A DNA stretch of 64,000 bases from Rothia nasimurium (lineage in GTDB: Bacteria > Actinomycetota > Actinomycetes > Actinomycetales > Micrococcaceae). The DNA is taken from NCBI RefSeq assembly GCF_928381705.1, contig NZ_CAKMSR010000008.1, positions 1-64,000 on the forward strand, in the 5' to 3' direction. The position numbers and the translations under genes are program-made. This document shows positions 41,202-49,279 of the stretch, piece by piece. Position 1 is the first letter of the stretch. Each line of letters begins with the position of its first letter. The notes under the pieces were generated by a model. The model was not told the origin of the DNA, did no database searches, and saw nothing but the letters and a program-made list of their open reading frames with translations.

Positions 41202-42114
41202 ATCCACGCTCCGCCAGGCGGTGGGGGGCGGGCAGGTCTGCCACGTTGATACCGACCATGGCCTCGCCCAGGCCGCGGGAGGCGTCCGCAACCGCTGCAG
41301 GGTCGTTGTAGAAGGCGGTTGCCTTGACGATGGCCTTGGCACGGGCCTCGGGGTTGCCAGACTTGAAAATGCCGGAGCCAACGAAGACGCCGTCCGCACC
41401 CAGCTGCATCATCATGGCCGCATCTGCCGGGGTTGCTACACCACCGGCGGTGAAGAGTACGACGGGCAGCTTGCCGGTTTCGGCGACCTCGCGCACCAGC
41501 TCGTAGGGGGCAGCGAGTTCCTTGGCCTTGACGTAGAGCAGGTCGGGGGCGGTGGCGTGCAGAGCCTGCAACTCGGCAATCTGGGTCTTGATGGTGCGAA
41601 TGTGCTTGGTGGCCTCAGAGACGTCACCGGTGCCAGCTTCACCCTTGGAGCGGATCATGGCAGCACCCTCGGTGATGCGACGCAGGGCCTCACCCAGGTT
41701 GGTGGCACCGCACACAAAGGGCACCTTAAAGGCGCGCTTGTCGATGTGATTGACGTAGTCAGCGGGGGAGAGAACCTCGGATTCGTCGATGTAGTCAACC
41801 TTGAGGTGTTCAAGAATCTGGGCTTCTACGAAGTGGCCGATGCGGGCCTTGGCCATGACGGGAATAGAGACGGCGTCGATGATTCCCTCGATCATGTCGG
41901 GGTCGCTCATGCGGGCTACGCCGCCCTGGGCGCGGATGTCGGCGGGGACGCGTTCGAGAGCCATGACGGCTACGGCGCCGGCGTCCTCTGCGATTTTTGC
42001 CTGTTCGGGGGTGACGACGTCCATGATGACGCCGCCCTTGAGCATGTCGGCCAGGCCGCGCTTGACGAGGGGGGAGCCGGTAACGGTGGTTTCTGTGGTC
42101 TTGTTTTCAGTCAT
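41197..42114 (-). CDS. pdxS: Pyridoxal 5'-phosphate synthase lyase subunit
   Basis: 305 residues from the ATG at 42114; a TTG at 42135 is unlikely. PdxS condenses ribose 5-phosphate, glyceraldehyde 3-phosphate and ammonia to PLP. Clear signatures are [43 protein letters not shown], the [17 protein letters not shown] segment with the active-site Lys just upstream (KRAFK), and [27 protein letters not shown]. The C-terminus ends AERGW. The promoter carries a symmetric GTGGTCTAA pair. Confidence 0.96.
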   Translation of the reverse strand: MTENKTTETTVTGSPLVKRGLADMLKGGVIMDVVTPEQAKIAEDAGAVAVMALERVPADIRAQGGVARMSDPDMIEGIIDAVSIPVMAKARIGHFVEAQILEHLKVDYIDESEVLSPADYVNHIDKRAFKVPFVCGATNLGEALRRITEGAAMIRSKGEAGTGDVSEATKHIRTIKTQIAELQALHATAPDLLYVKAKELAAPYELVREVAETGKLPVVLFTAGGVATPADAAMMMQLGADGVFVGSGIFKSGNPEARAKAIVKATAFYNDPAAVADASRGLGEAMVGINVADLPAPHRLAERGW

Positions 42115-42136
42115 GGTTTCAACTGTGCCCGCCAAT

Positions 42137-42181
42137 GTGGTCTAAGAATAGGGCCAGTTTCTAGCAAAGTTTTTAGACCAC
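42137..42181 (-). promoter_or_regulatory. Putative PdxR operator in the pdxS promoter
   Basis: GTGGTCTAA (42137-42145) and TTAGACCAC (42173-42181) are perfect 9-base arms separated by 27 bases. On the minus strand a -10-like TATTCT lies inside, with no good -35, as expected of an activated promoter. PdxR (MocR family) sites in corynebacteria contain a GTGG-TCTA-like half-site, as I recall, and a MocR gene lies 2.1 kb away. Confidence 0.6.
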
Positions 42182-42640
42182 AGGTAGGGAGGCGGACGCC
42201 CGTCGGCACGTTTTGGGGGGCAAGCTGTCCCCAAAATCTAAAATTTTTGGCCCTGCCAGCCAGCTGATGAAGAGGTTTGGGGGACAAACTTCCCCCAAAA
42301 TCTTTGAAAAAATGAGCTATTTTGCTCAAAAAACCCACCCCTGGGGACAGCTTCAAATTTTTTTCCAAAAAATTTTTTCACCAGACAAGCGCGCTTTCAT
42401 AAGGGTAAATAAAATTACTTCACGAGGAAAGTGGTAGTTTTGTCCCCATCTCGCCTTGTTTTGTCCCCCAAACGTCCTATAAAGTTTTCAACCGAAGCAC
42501 AAAGGGCTAACCCAAAGCCCACAGGCTCCACCCAGGAGCCACACGAACCCACCCCAGGGTTCACCCGGATTCCCCCAAGAATCCACACCCCGGCTCTCCC
42601 CAAGAGTCTCCCGTCCCAAACAAATACACACGAAAGAGAC
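42182..42640. other. AT-rich 0.5-kb non-coding region between pdxS and the GH16 gene
   Basis: No credible gene. The stretch is AT-rich with many A and T runs (for example near 42240, 42305 and 42360). It repeats GGGGACA/TGTCCCC about five times (near 42226, 42281, 42343, 42440 and 42462), several followed by AAAATCT. These could be binding sites controlling the secreted GH16 gene. The last 150 bases before the ATG are C/A-rich and contain a short leader with a weak AAAGAGA site. Confidence 0.6.
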
Positions 42641-42647
42641 CCAAACC

Positions 42648-44099
42648 ATGCTTTCTGTATCCCGCCGCAACTTCCTGTCACTGACCGCCGCAACCGCTGT
42701 AGCAACCGCACTGACCACCCAGGCAGCGCACGCAAACACCGGTACCGTGCTCAATGGCAACGGCCTGGCATCAGGCGTCCTGCGCTTCACCCCCCTGGCA
42801 GACGTCGCCTACACCTCCCCCTTCGCTCAGGCCTTCACCGATGCCCGCTCCTTCACCCCCATGGGCGCCAAAACCTCCGACGCTCTAGTTGAGGCAACCT
42901 ACACCACCTCGCGTCCTGCCGCTGGCACCGTTTATACTCGCGTCATCGCACGACGCGTTACCACCGGTCGCGACTACTACACCGCCCTGCTGACCATCGG
43001 TAACACCGGCCAGCTGACCCTGCTGATCGAGCGCGTCATCAACAACCGCACCGTCATCCTGGGCCAGAAGGTCCTTGCGGCTACCGCCCCCACCTCAACC
43101 TTCTCTTACGAGCTGGCTCTCTCGGTGCGCGCTACCCGCCTCGTTGCCCAGGTTATCGTTGACGGCCAGGCCGTTGAAACCCTGGTAGCAAACGACAACG
43201 TCATCCCCTTCTACGGCACCCCCCAGGGCACCGGCACCGGCATCAGCGTTTACGCAGGCCGCACCGTCCCCTCCACCCACGTTGTCTCTGTTGCTAAGGC
43301 CAAGGCAGACAACTGGGGTGAGCACCGTGGCGCTCTGACCGCTTCAGGCTGGGGCAAGCTCATCTTCGAAGATGACTTCAACAACGGTGCAATCGACGGC
43401 GCTAAGTGGCGCGTACGCGATAAGTCCTACGTAGGGTACGACTCCGGTGTGAACCTCAAGGAAGCCGTCACCATGGGCGACTCCTCCGCCAAGATTTGGC
43501 TGAAGAAGCTGGCTACCCCCGTCACCTACAAGGACGGCAAGCTGCGCGAATGGGCCACCGGCTACATCGACACCATGGGCAAGTTCTCCGCTGAGAGCTT
43601 CCGCCTGGAATACCGCGCTAAGCAGCCCGCCTCAAACCCCACCCACATCGGCGCCTGGGGCGGCATCTGGATGCGCCCCAACAACACCGCTCTGCTCGGT
43701 GAAATCGACATCTCCGAGTCCTACGGCTACGCTTCCGGCAAGCAGAAGGTTGATATCTCCAACCGTTCCGAGGGCACTGTGCACTACGGCCAGCAGCAGG
43801 GTAACAAGGCTAAGAAGAACGCCCTGATTCCCGTACTGGGCCAGAACCTTGCCGATGAATACCACACCTGGGCAGTTGAGAAGACTCCTGCCGGTATCAA
43901 GTTCTTCTTTGACGGGGTTGAATACCTGTTCGTCTCGTCAGAGGATCCTCGCTACCAGGCCGCACTGCCTGCTGGTGAGAAGTTCAACATCCGTTTGTGC
44001 ATGCAGGCAGGCAATGCCTACTGGGGCGGCCTCGCTGAGACCACCGCGGATTGCGCAATCGAGGTTGACTACGTACGCGTTTGGGAGTACGTAGGCTAG
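42648..44099 (+). CDS. Tat-secreted GH16-family glycosidase
   Basis: 483 residues. A Tat signal (SRRNFLSL, residues 5-12, cleavage near AHAN) is followed by an N-terminal beta-rich module (about 31-220, carbohydrate-binding-like) and a C-terminal GH16 domain (about 236-480). The catalytic motif GEIDISESYG has Glu352, Asp354 and Glu357 in the expected E-x-D-x-x-E spacing. EDDFNNGAIDGAKW and the terminal IEVDYVRVWEY are GH16 hallmarks. The enzyme would cut an extracellular beta-glucan or galactan; the substrate is not decidable. It lies between pdxS and the MocR gene, which are usually adjacent. Confidence 0.85.
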   Translation: MLSVSRRNFLSLTAATAVATALTTQAAHANTGTVLNGNGLASGVLRFTPLADVAYTSPFAQAFTDARSFTPMGAKTSDALVEATYTTSRPAAGTVYTRVIARRVTTGRDYYTALLTIGNTGQLTLLIERVINNRTVILGQKVLAATAPTSTFSYELALSVRATRLVAQVIVDGQAVETLVANDNVIPFYGTPQGTGTGISVYAGRTVPSTHVVSVAKAKADNWGEHRGALTASGWGKLIFEDDFNNGAIDGAKWRVRDKSYVGYDSGVNLKEAVTMGDSSAKIWLKKLATPVTYKDGKLREWATGYIDTMGKFSAESFRLEYRAKQPASNPTHIGAWGGIWMRPNNTALLGEIDISESYGYASGKQKVDISNRSEGTVHYGQQQGNKAKKNALIPVLGQNLADEYHTWAVEKTPAGIKFFFDGVEYLFVSSEDPRYQAALPAGEKFNIRLCMQAGNAYWGGLAETTADCAIEVDYVRVWEYVG

Positions 44100-44131
44100 T
44101 CAGATTCCCTGGGAAGAATCTGATGCGAGAG

Positions 44132-44161
44132 GGGGTACCGGCGCCAGCAGCCCGGTGCCCC
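44132..44161. terminator. Terminator after the GH16 gene
   Basis: ggggtaccgg (44132-44141) pairs with ccggtgcccc (44152-44161), followed by TTCTTCGTTTTG. A smaller perfect hairpin (cagattc/gaatctg, 44101-44122) precedes it. Confidence 0.75.
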
Positions 44162-44184
44162 TTCTTCGTTTTGTTTGGGATAGG

Positions 44185-44218
44185 TGCCCGCCGCGTGTGC
44201 TTCGCGGCGGGCATTTTT
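44185..44218. terminator. Second terminator hairpin
   Basis: tgcccgccgcg (44185-44195), a seven-base loop, then cgcggcgggca (44203-44213) followed by TTTTT. This is a textbook intrinsic terminator insulating the MocR gene from the GH16 gene. Confidence 0.85.
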
Positions 44219-44300
44219 CGTGGTGGACATTTGTCGTGGGGTGCGGACGCCGGTGGGCTAGTATCGGGGGAGCGCGGCTTTGATGTGAGGGGAGTGTAGC

Positions 44301-45902
44301 GTGGCGGGGTATTCGCGGTTTGATCAGTTGCCGGTGAGCGTGTCGCGGTCGGCGCCGGGTTCTTTGCCGTCGCAGGTGGCTGAGCAGATTCGGGCTCTGG
44401 TGCTGGGTGGTTTTCTGGTGGCGGGGGACCCGCTGCCTTCTACTCGCGCGCTGGCTGATCGCCTGAATGTTTCACGTGGAACGGTTGTTTTTGCCTATGA
44501 ACAGCTGGTGGGTGAGGGCTATTTAACCAGCGGACGCGGCGGCACCCGCGTGGCTGGAAACCTCACTCTGAGTGCCCCGCAGTTTCCTGGGGTTCCCGCC
44601 TCCGTGGGAGGAGCGGGTCCCGTCCAGCCCCCTGCTGGGAGCGGAGAAATGGGGCGGACGTCCGCGCACAGGAGGGTGCCGATCACCTCTCCTGCTGACA
44701 CGGCTAACCGTGACCTCATCGACCTTCGCCCCGGTAGTCCCGATACCTCTCTGGTGGCAAGCTCCACCTGGCGGGCTGCCTGGCGACAAGCCGCTGCCAA
44801 CCCGGGTACTGCCCACCCGCCGGCGGGTTCCTACGAACTGCGGGTGCAGCTGGCTGAGCACCTGAGACTCATGCGGTCGGTGCTACGCACCCCCGATGAC
44901 CTCTTGGTAACTGCCGGTGCCCGCGACGGCTTCCGCCTGATTCTTACCGCCCTGCGGCGCCGGGTGCGTAACCGTCCGCTTCGAATCGCGGTCGAGAACC
45001 CCGGCTACCCCTCCCTGCACCGCATCCCCCTTGCCTTCGGTCATGAAATCCTACCGATTGAGGTTGATGAGCAGGGCCTTAACCCCGCCCACTTGCCTAC
45101 GGGGCCTCACCGGCCCGACCTCGTCCTCATAGCTCCTAGCCACCAGTACCCGCTGGGGGCTTCTATGCCGCTGGCGCGCCGCCTGGAGCTACTGGCCTGG
45201 GCACGCGCCCACGACGCCCTGCTGGTTGAAGACGACTACGATTCTGAGCTGCGTTACGTGGGAGATCCTCTGCCCGCGCTGGCGGCCCTTGACCGCCCGA
45301 CTCTGCCGGGCGGGGCCGAGGCCCACCCTGCCCGCTGGGCCTCCGACCGGGTGGTGACACTGGGGTCTTTTGCGAAGATGCTGGCTCCCGGCCTAAACCT
45401 GGGCTATGTGGTGGTGCCTCGGCACTTGCTGGCTGACCTGCTAGAACTGCGTGCCGATTTGGGTAACCCGGTGTCGTCGGTCGTGCAGGATGCCATGGCG
45501 GCCTTCCTTGCTGCGGGCGGGGTGCGCCGCCATACGGCGCGCATGCGCCGGGTTTACCGCGGACGCCGGGAGCAAGTGCTCACAGCCTTGGAGGGTCTAG
45601 CCGGTCCGCAGGTACTACCCATGGACGGAGGCCTGCATACAGTTATTTACCTCCCCGGTACTGACCCTGCCCGGGGCACAAGCCTTGAGCAGGACCTGGT
45701 TGCCACTGCCCATTCAACCGGTGTACTGGTGGCCCCGCTGGGGGACTACTGGTCAGCCCGGGCAGAAACCGGTGAAGGCCTCTATGGGCTGGTTCTAGGT
45801 TTTGGTGCGGTCAGTGACCGCAAGCTGGCTCTGGGTCTGGCGCGTCTGCGGCAGGTGCTTGAGGGCTACTCTTTCGAGGGAGATGCCCCAACAGGCCAGT
45901 AG
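44301..45902 (+). CDS. pdxR: MocR-type regulator (GntR HTH plus aminotransferase), probable PdxR
   Basis: 533 residues. The N-terminal winged helix (about 25-90) has LPSQVAEQIRALVLGGFLVAG and LPSTRALADRLNVSRGTVVFAYEQL. A Pro/Gly-rich linker leads to a fold-type I aminotransferase domain (about 165-515) with VENPGYPSLHRIP, VEDDYDSELRY and LGSFAKMLAPGLNLGYVV (PLP Lys). MocR proteins bind PLP; PdxR activates pdxST when PLP is low. Naming it PdxR rests on the nearby pdxS promoter with a GTGGTCTAA pair. The GTG start follows GAGGGGAG. Confidence 0.75.
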   Translation: MAGYSRFDQLPVSVSRSAPGSLPSQVAEQIRALVLGGFLVAGDPLPSTRALADRLNVSRGTVVFAYEQLVGEGYLTSGRGGTRVAGNLTLSAPQFPGVPASVGGAGPVQPPAGSGEMGRTSAHRRVPITSPADTANRDLIDLRPGSPDTSLVASSTWRAAWRQAAANPGTAHPPAGSYELRVQLAEHLRLMRSVLRTPDDLLVTAGARDGFRLILTALRRRVRNRPLRIAVENPGYPSLHRIPLAFGHEILPIEVDEQGLNPAHLPTGPHRPDLVLIAPSHQYPLGASMPLARRLELLAWARAHDALLVEDDYDSELRYVGDPLPALAALDRPTLPGGAEAHPARWASDRVVTLGSFAKMLAPGLNLGYVVVPRHLLADLLELRADLGNPVSSVVQDAMAAFLAAGGVRRHTARMRRVYRGRREQVLTALEGLAGPQVLPMDGGLHTVIYLPGTDPARGTSLEQDLVATAHSTGVLVAPLGDYWSARAETGEGLYGLVLGFGAVSDRKLALGLARLRQVLEGYSFEGDAPTGQ

Positions 45903-45960
45903 CGCGTAACAGGCTGCCGGTAGCTCAGCGGCGGTCAGCTTGGCTGGTTAGACTGGTGGG

Positions 45961-46596
45961 GTGACTTTTGATTCTCAGCACTCCGATTCCAAGCCCTCCA
46001 CGCCCCACCCGGCTAGCACCGGTCAGCAGGCTGCCCCCAAGCGTCCGGCTGATCCGGCACTTGCTGCTGCCCTGACAGGTCCCACCCTGGTGCACGCTCT
46101 AGTGTTTCTAGCCTTCGGTCTTACCACGGTCTTTTGGCAGCAGCCGACCCTGGGCGTCATTACCGTCATGCTGGGGCTCTATATGCTGGGCTATGCGGGG
46201 GCGTCCTATCTGACGGCGCAAACCCTGCGCCGCGTGGGTGATTCCAGCACCGCCCAGGCCTTTACATCTATTGCCCTGGTGCAGGCCGCCGGTGGTGTGC
46301 TAGCTTTTGTGGCCCCCCGCGGGGAGTTCTGGCTGACCCTCATCGCCGCCTGTGTGTTGGGTTTGACCGGTGTGCTCAAGCTACTTGCCGGTATGCGCAC
46401 TAAAGCCAGCAACCCCGCGGCCCGCGACTGGCAGCTAGAGGGAACTATCGTGACACTTTCAGCTGCTGCTCTGCCCGTGGTTTCTGAGATTGGCGATAAG
46501 GCCATTATGGGAACCGCCGGTGGCGGCGCCCTGGTGGCCGGTATTTTCTTGGTAGTTGGGGCTCTGACCCTGCGCGCGGACGCCCGTCGCGGCTAG
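45961..46596 (+). CDS. Integral membrane protein, HdeD-like, unknown function
   Basis: 211 residues with a Pro/Ser-rich cytoplasmic N-terminus (about 1-35) and six hydrophobic segments in three pairs, for example TLVHALVFLAFGLTTVFW, LGVITVMLGLYMLGYAG and LTLIAACVLGLTGVLKLLAG. This topology resembles DUF308/HdeD proteins. The GTG start has no ribosome site and lies only about 13 bases after a TTAGACT -10 box, suggesting a leaderless transcript. Confidence 0.7.
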   Translation: MTFDSQHSDSKPSTPHPASTGQQAAPKRPADPALAAALTGPTLVHALVFLAFGLTTVFWQQPTLGVITVMLGLYMLGYAGASYLTAQTLRRVGDSSTAQAFTSIALVQAAGGVLAFVAPRGEFWLTLIAACVLGLTGVLKLLAGMRTKASNPAARDWQLEGTIVTLSAAALPVVSEIGDKAIMGTAGGGALVAGIFLVVGALTLRADARRG

Positions 46597-46664
46597 GAGC
46601 TGTCGGGCAAAAGTGGCGCTCACCCCGTAGACTGGTGGAGAGTTTGTTTTCAGGAGGAATGGTC

Positions 46665-47060
46665 TTGGCTCAGAAGAGTGAATCACCCAATCGTGGGTTT
46701 AAGGCGCAGGTGCGCGGTCCGCTGATTATTGCGGCGGTCTTGGCTCTGGTGGCTTTCTTAGGCATCGTGGTTTTTGCAACTGGCGGTACAAATAACACCC
46801 CGAACGTGGTCTTGGCTCTGACTGTTGCGGGTGCCGTCTTCGTGGTCACCCTGGTCATGTGTGCAACCCTGATTTTGGTGGAACGTCCTAACGACCCCGA
46901 GCTGGGGGAGGGTACCGGCATCAACCGGTCCTCCGCCAAGCTGTACGCGGAGGCTAAGGCCCGCCGTGAAGCTGAAACCAAGCGCCGTGAGGCTGAGGAA
47001 AAGGAGCGCTTGGCCAAACGCATTGACGAGGCTAACGCTGCCCAGGACGGCCAGCAGTAG
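46665..47060 (+). CDS. Small membrane protein with charged coiled-coil tail
   Basis: 131 residues if translation begins at the TTG at 46665. A strong AGGAGG at 46652-46657 is seven bases before that TTG, but only one base before the ATG at 46659, so TTG is the better start. Two transmembrane helices (LIIAAVLALVAFLGIVVFA and VVLALTVAGAVFVVTLVM) are followed by a highly charged helix (AKARREAETKRREAEEKERLA). I recognise no function. The promoter GTAGACTGG resembles that of the preceding gene. Confidence 0.7.
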   Translation: MAQKSESPNRGFKAQVRGPLIIAAVLALVAFLGIVVFATGGTNNTPNVVLALTVAGAVFVVTLVMCATLILVERPNDPELGEGTGINRSSAKLYAEAKARREAETKRREAEEKERLAKRIDEANAAQDGQQ

Positions 47061-47077
47061 CCCTGTCGTCAAGGCAG

Positions 47078-47122
47078 AAAGGTCGGGGCGGGTACCAGTA
47101 ACGGTACCCGCCCCGACCTTTT
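47078..47122. terminator. Convergent terminator
   Basis: Perfect 19-base arms beginning aaaggtcggggcgggtacc (47078-47096) and a matching right arm to 47121, with a short loop and a TTTT tail. It ends both the small membrane protein gene and the convergent monooxygenase gene. Confidence 0.9.
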
Positions 47123-47150
47123 ACTGTTAAGACTCTTAGTCTTGAGCGCC

Positions 47151-49046
47151 TTAGGCTTCAGGGTTGAGAAGGACCCCGTCGAAGTAGGCGGCCAGAGCCG
47201 CATGATCGGCCAGGGGCAGGACTGCGCCTACATACTGGTCGGGGCGGACCACCACCATCACGCCGTCGCGGGAGAGTTGGCGCTCCTCGAAGATATCTTC
47301 ATCGGGTAGGGCGCAGTAGATGTTCTCCCAGTACTCAAGCTGATAGGTGCCCACCAGGGGCCGGAAGGCCACCGGTGCGTCCGTGACCTCAAAGTCGGTG
47401 TAGTTCTGCTGGTAAACCACCACCGGCTCAATCAGGGCATCAAAGTCAGCACCCTTAGCCCGGTAACGCACGAAGGGGGAGGCAGCGTCCTGGGTCAAGA
47501 AATCGCTCAGGGCCCGCACCTTAGAGTCAGCGGACGCGGGGTGGGCGGCGTCCGCAAAAACGTAGAGGCGGTAGCGTCCGTCGGCCATAGCCTCATGCCC
47601 CAGGTGACGGGGGTAGGCGTTCTCACGGCGGTTGACGCGGGCGGAGCGGAAGCGCTTGCCCACGGGAAAGCCTTCAGCCAGGTGCTGGTGCTCGGTGCTG
47701 CCGGTGAGAAGAGAGGGCTTGTATTCGGTCATGAACCCGGCCGGGAACTCGGCGGTCTTGACGTAGAACTCTTCCAGGTATTCGGGGCTGGGTAGGTCTT
47801 CAGGCTTGGCGGCCATGAGGGTAGACCACTCTTTGTCGAAGTCAATGAGGTTTTTGGCGATTTCCTGGCGTTCGCCGGAGTAGGTGTCGAGCAGGGCCTC
47901 GGGGGCGCGTCCTGAGAGCACATGGCCTAGTTTCCAGGCGATGTTGAAGCCGTCCTGCATGGAAACATTCATGCCCTGCCCGGCTTTGGCTGAGTGGGTG
48001 TGGCAGGCGTCGCCGGTGATGAAGACGCGGGGGGTGCGGGTGCCGCGGTCGCAGGTGTCGACGTCGTCGAAGTGGTCGGTGAGGCGGTGGCCCACTTCGT
48101 AGACCGAGTGCCAGGCGACGTGTTTCACGTCGATGGAGTAGGGGTGGTAGATGGCGTTGGCCCGGTCGATGATGTCTTCGATGGGGGTGGAGCGTACGGC
48201 ATGGTTGTCGTCAAGGGGCACTTCGCCCAGATCGACGTAGACGCGGGCCAGATGGCCGCCCTCACGGGGGATATGCAGGATGGAGCCCTTGGTGGAGTTA
48301 ATAGCACACTTCATGCGCCAGTCGGGGAAGTCAGTGTTGACGACCACGTCCATGACGCCCCAGGCGTGGTTGGCGGCGTCGCCGGAGAGGGTGCGACCGA
48401 TGGCCTTGCGGACGCCGGAGCGGGCCCCGTCGCAACCGATGACGTACTTGGCGCGAACGGTGCGTTCTTCGCCGTAGTGTTCGCCGGTGGTGTGGCGGAC
48501 GGTGACTTTCACGGGGTAGTCCTGTCCGTCCTCAATGTCTAGGCCGACGAATTCAATGCCGTAGTCGGGGGTGATTTTGCCGGGGGAGTTACGGGCGAAG
48601 TCTGCGAAGTAGTCAAGAATACGGGCCTGGTTGATGATCAGGTGGGGGAATTCGCTGATGTTTTGGGGGTCGTCGGGTGTGCGGGTGGTTCGGATGATGT
48701 GGTTGGGGTTGGCCGGGTCGGGCTTCCAGAAGCTGGTTTCGGTGATGTGGTAGGCCTCGCGGATGACTTCTTCGGCGAAGCGGAAGGCCTGGAAGGTTTC
48801 GACGCTGCGGGCCTGGATTCCATCGGCTTGGCCGAGTTCGAGGCGCCCTGCCCGGCGTTCGATGATTCGGGTGTTGACGGTGGGGAATTGGGAGAGCTGG
48901 GCGGCGGCAATCATGCCGGCGGGTCCGGAGCCGACGATGAGGACGTCCATGGTCTCGGGGAGCTGGTCAGGGCGGTTGATGCCGTACCCGGCTGCTTCTT
49001 CGAGGCGGGGATCGCGGGAAATATAGCCGTTGTGGTGGAAATGCAT
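47151..49046 (-). CDS. FAD-dependent aromatic hydroxylase (phenol 2-monooxygenase / 3-hydroxybenzoate 4-monooxygenase type)
   Basis: 631 residues from the ATG at 49046, which follows AAGGAG. FAD site VLIVGSGPAGMIAAAQLSQF, the DG motif VIGCDGARSGVRKAIG, the second FAD motif VFITGDACHTHSAKAGQGMN, and a C-terminal thioredoxin-like domain (about 450-630) define the phenol hydroxylase class. It would add a hydroxyl ortho to a phenolic OH using NAD(P)H and O2. It is divergent from the homoprotocatechuate operon, and no hpaBC is in the window, so it is a candidate for making 3,4-dihydroxyphenylacetate from a hydroxyphenylacetate. 3-Hydroxybenzoate is an alternative substrate. Confidence 0.82.
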   Translation of the reverse strand: MHFHHNGYISRDPRLEEAAGYGINRPDQLPETMDVLIVGSGPAGMIAAAQLSQFPTVNTRIIERRAGRLELGQADGIQARSVETFQAFRFAEEVIREAYHITETSFWKPDPANPNHIIRTTRTPDDPQNISEFPHLIINQARILDYFADFARNSPGKITPDYGIEFVGLDIEDGQDYPVKVTVRHTTGEHYGEERTVRAKYVIGCDGARSGVRKAIGRTLSGDAANHAWGVMDVVVNTDFPDWRMKCAINSTKGSILHIPREGGHLARVYVDLGEVPLDDNHAVRSTPIEDIIDRANAIYHPYSIDVKHVAWHSVYEVGHRLTDHFDDVDTCDRGTRTPRVFITGDACHTHSAKAGQGMNVSMQDGFNIAWKLGHVLSGRAPEALLDTYSGERQEIAKNLIDFDKEWSTLMAAKPEDLPSPEYLEEFYVKTAEFPAGFMTEYKPSLLTGSTEHQHLAEGFPVGKRFRSARVNRRENAYPRHLGHEAMADGRYRLYVFADAAHPASADSKVRALSDFLTQDAASPFVRYRAKGADFDALIEPVVVYQQNYTDFEVTDAPVAFRPLVGTYQLEYWENIYCALPDEDIFEERQLSRDGVMVVVRPDQYVGAVLPLADHAALAAYFDGVLLNPEA

Positions 49047-49114
49047 GGTGCTCCTTAGGGAGTGGGTGCGGCACTGCACCCCAGCAAACATGTGATGGGT
49101 GACACTTGTTCTGA

Positions 49115-49126
49115 ATCATATACGAT
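49115..49126. promoter_or_regulatory. Putative GntR box 1 in the divergent promoter
   Basis: ATCATATACGAT is near-symmetric (ATCRTATAYGAT). It shares TATACGAT with a second copy at 49231-49242, both in the 233-base gap between the monooxygenase gene and the hpa operon. The GntR regulator encoded in that operon is the likely binder. Confidence 0.5.
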
Positions 49127-49230
49127 GTACAGCAAGGCTTGCAAGGCTTGTCTAAAACTTGCCATGAGGTGGAGTAAGACTTTTATAAAAGCCCCTTGCT
49201 GTGACGTGAGTTACTTGCTAGTGTGTGAAA

Positions 49231-49242
49231 ATGATATACGAT
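49231..49242. promoter_or_regulatory. Putative GntR box 2
   Basis: ATGATATACGAT lies 38 bases before the FAH-RraA start and in the same orientation as box 1. It would sit over the start of the hpa transcript, just after a TAGTGT -10-like sequence. Confidence 0.5.
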
Positions 49243-49279
49243 TCCAGACAAGGTTGATAGAGCTCAACGAGGAGACTCC

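Noticed and set aside
41221..42267. 348-codon plus-strand frame opposite pdxS
   Set aside because: Antisense shadow; PdxS on the minus strand is unmistakable.
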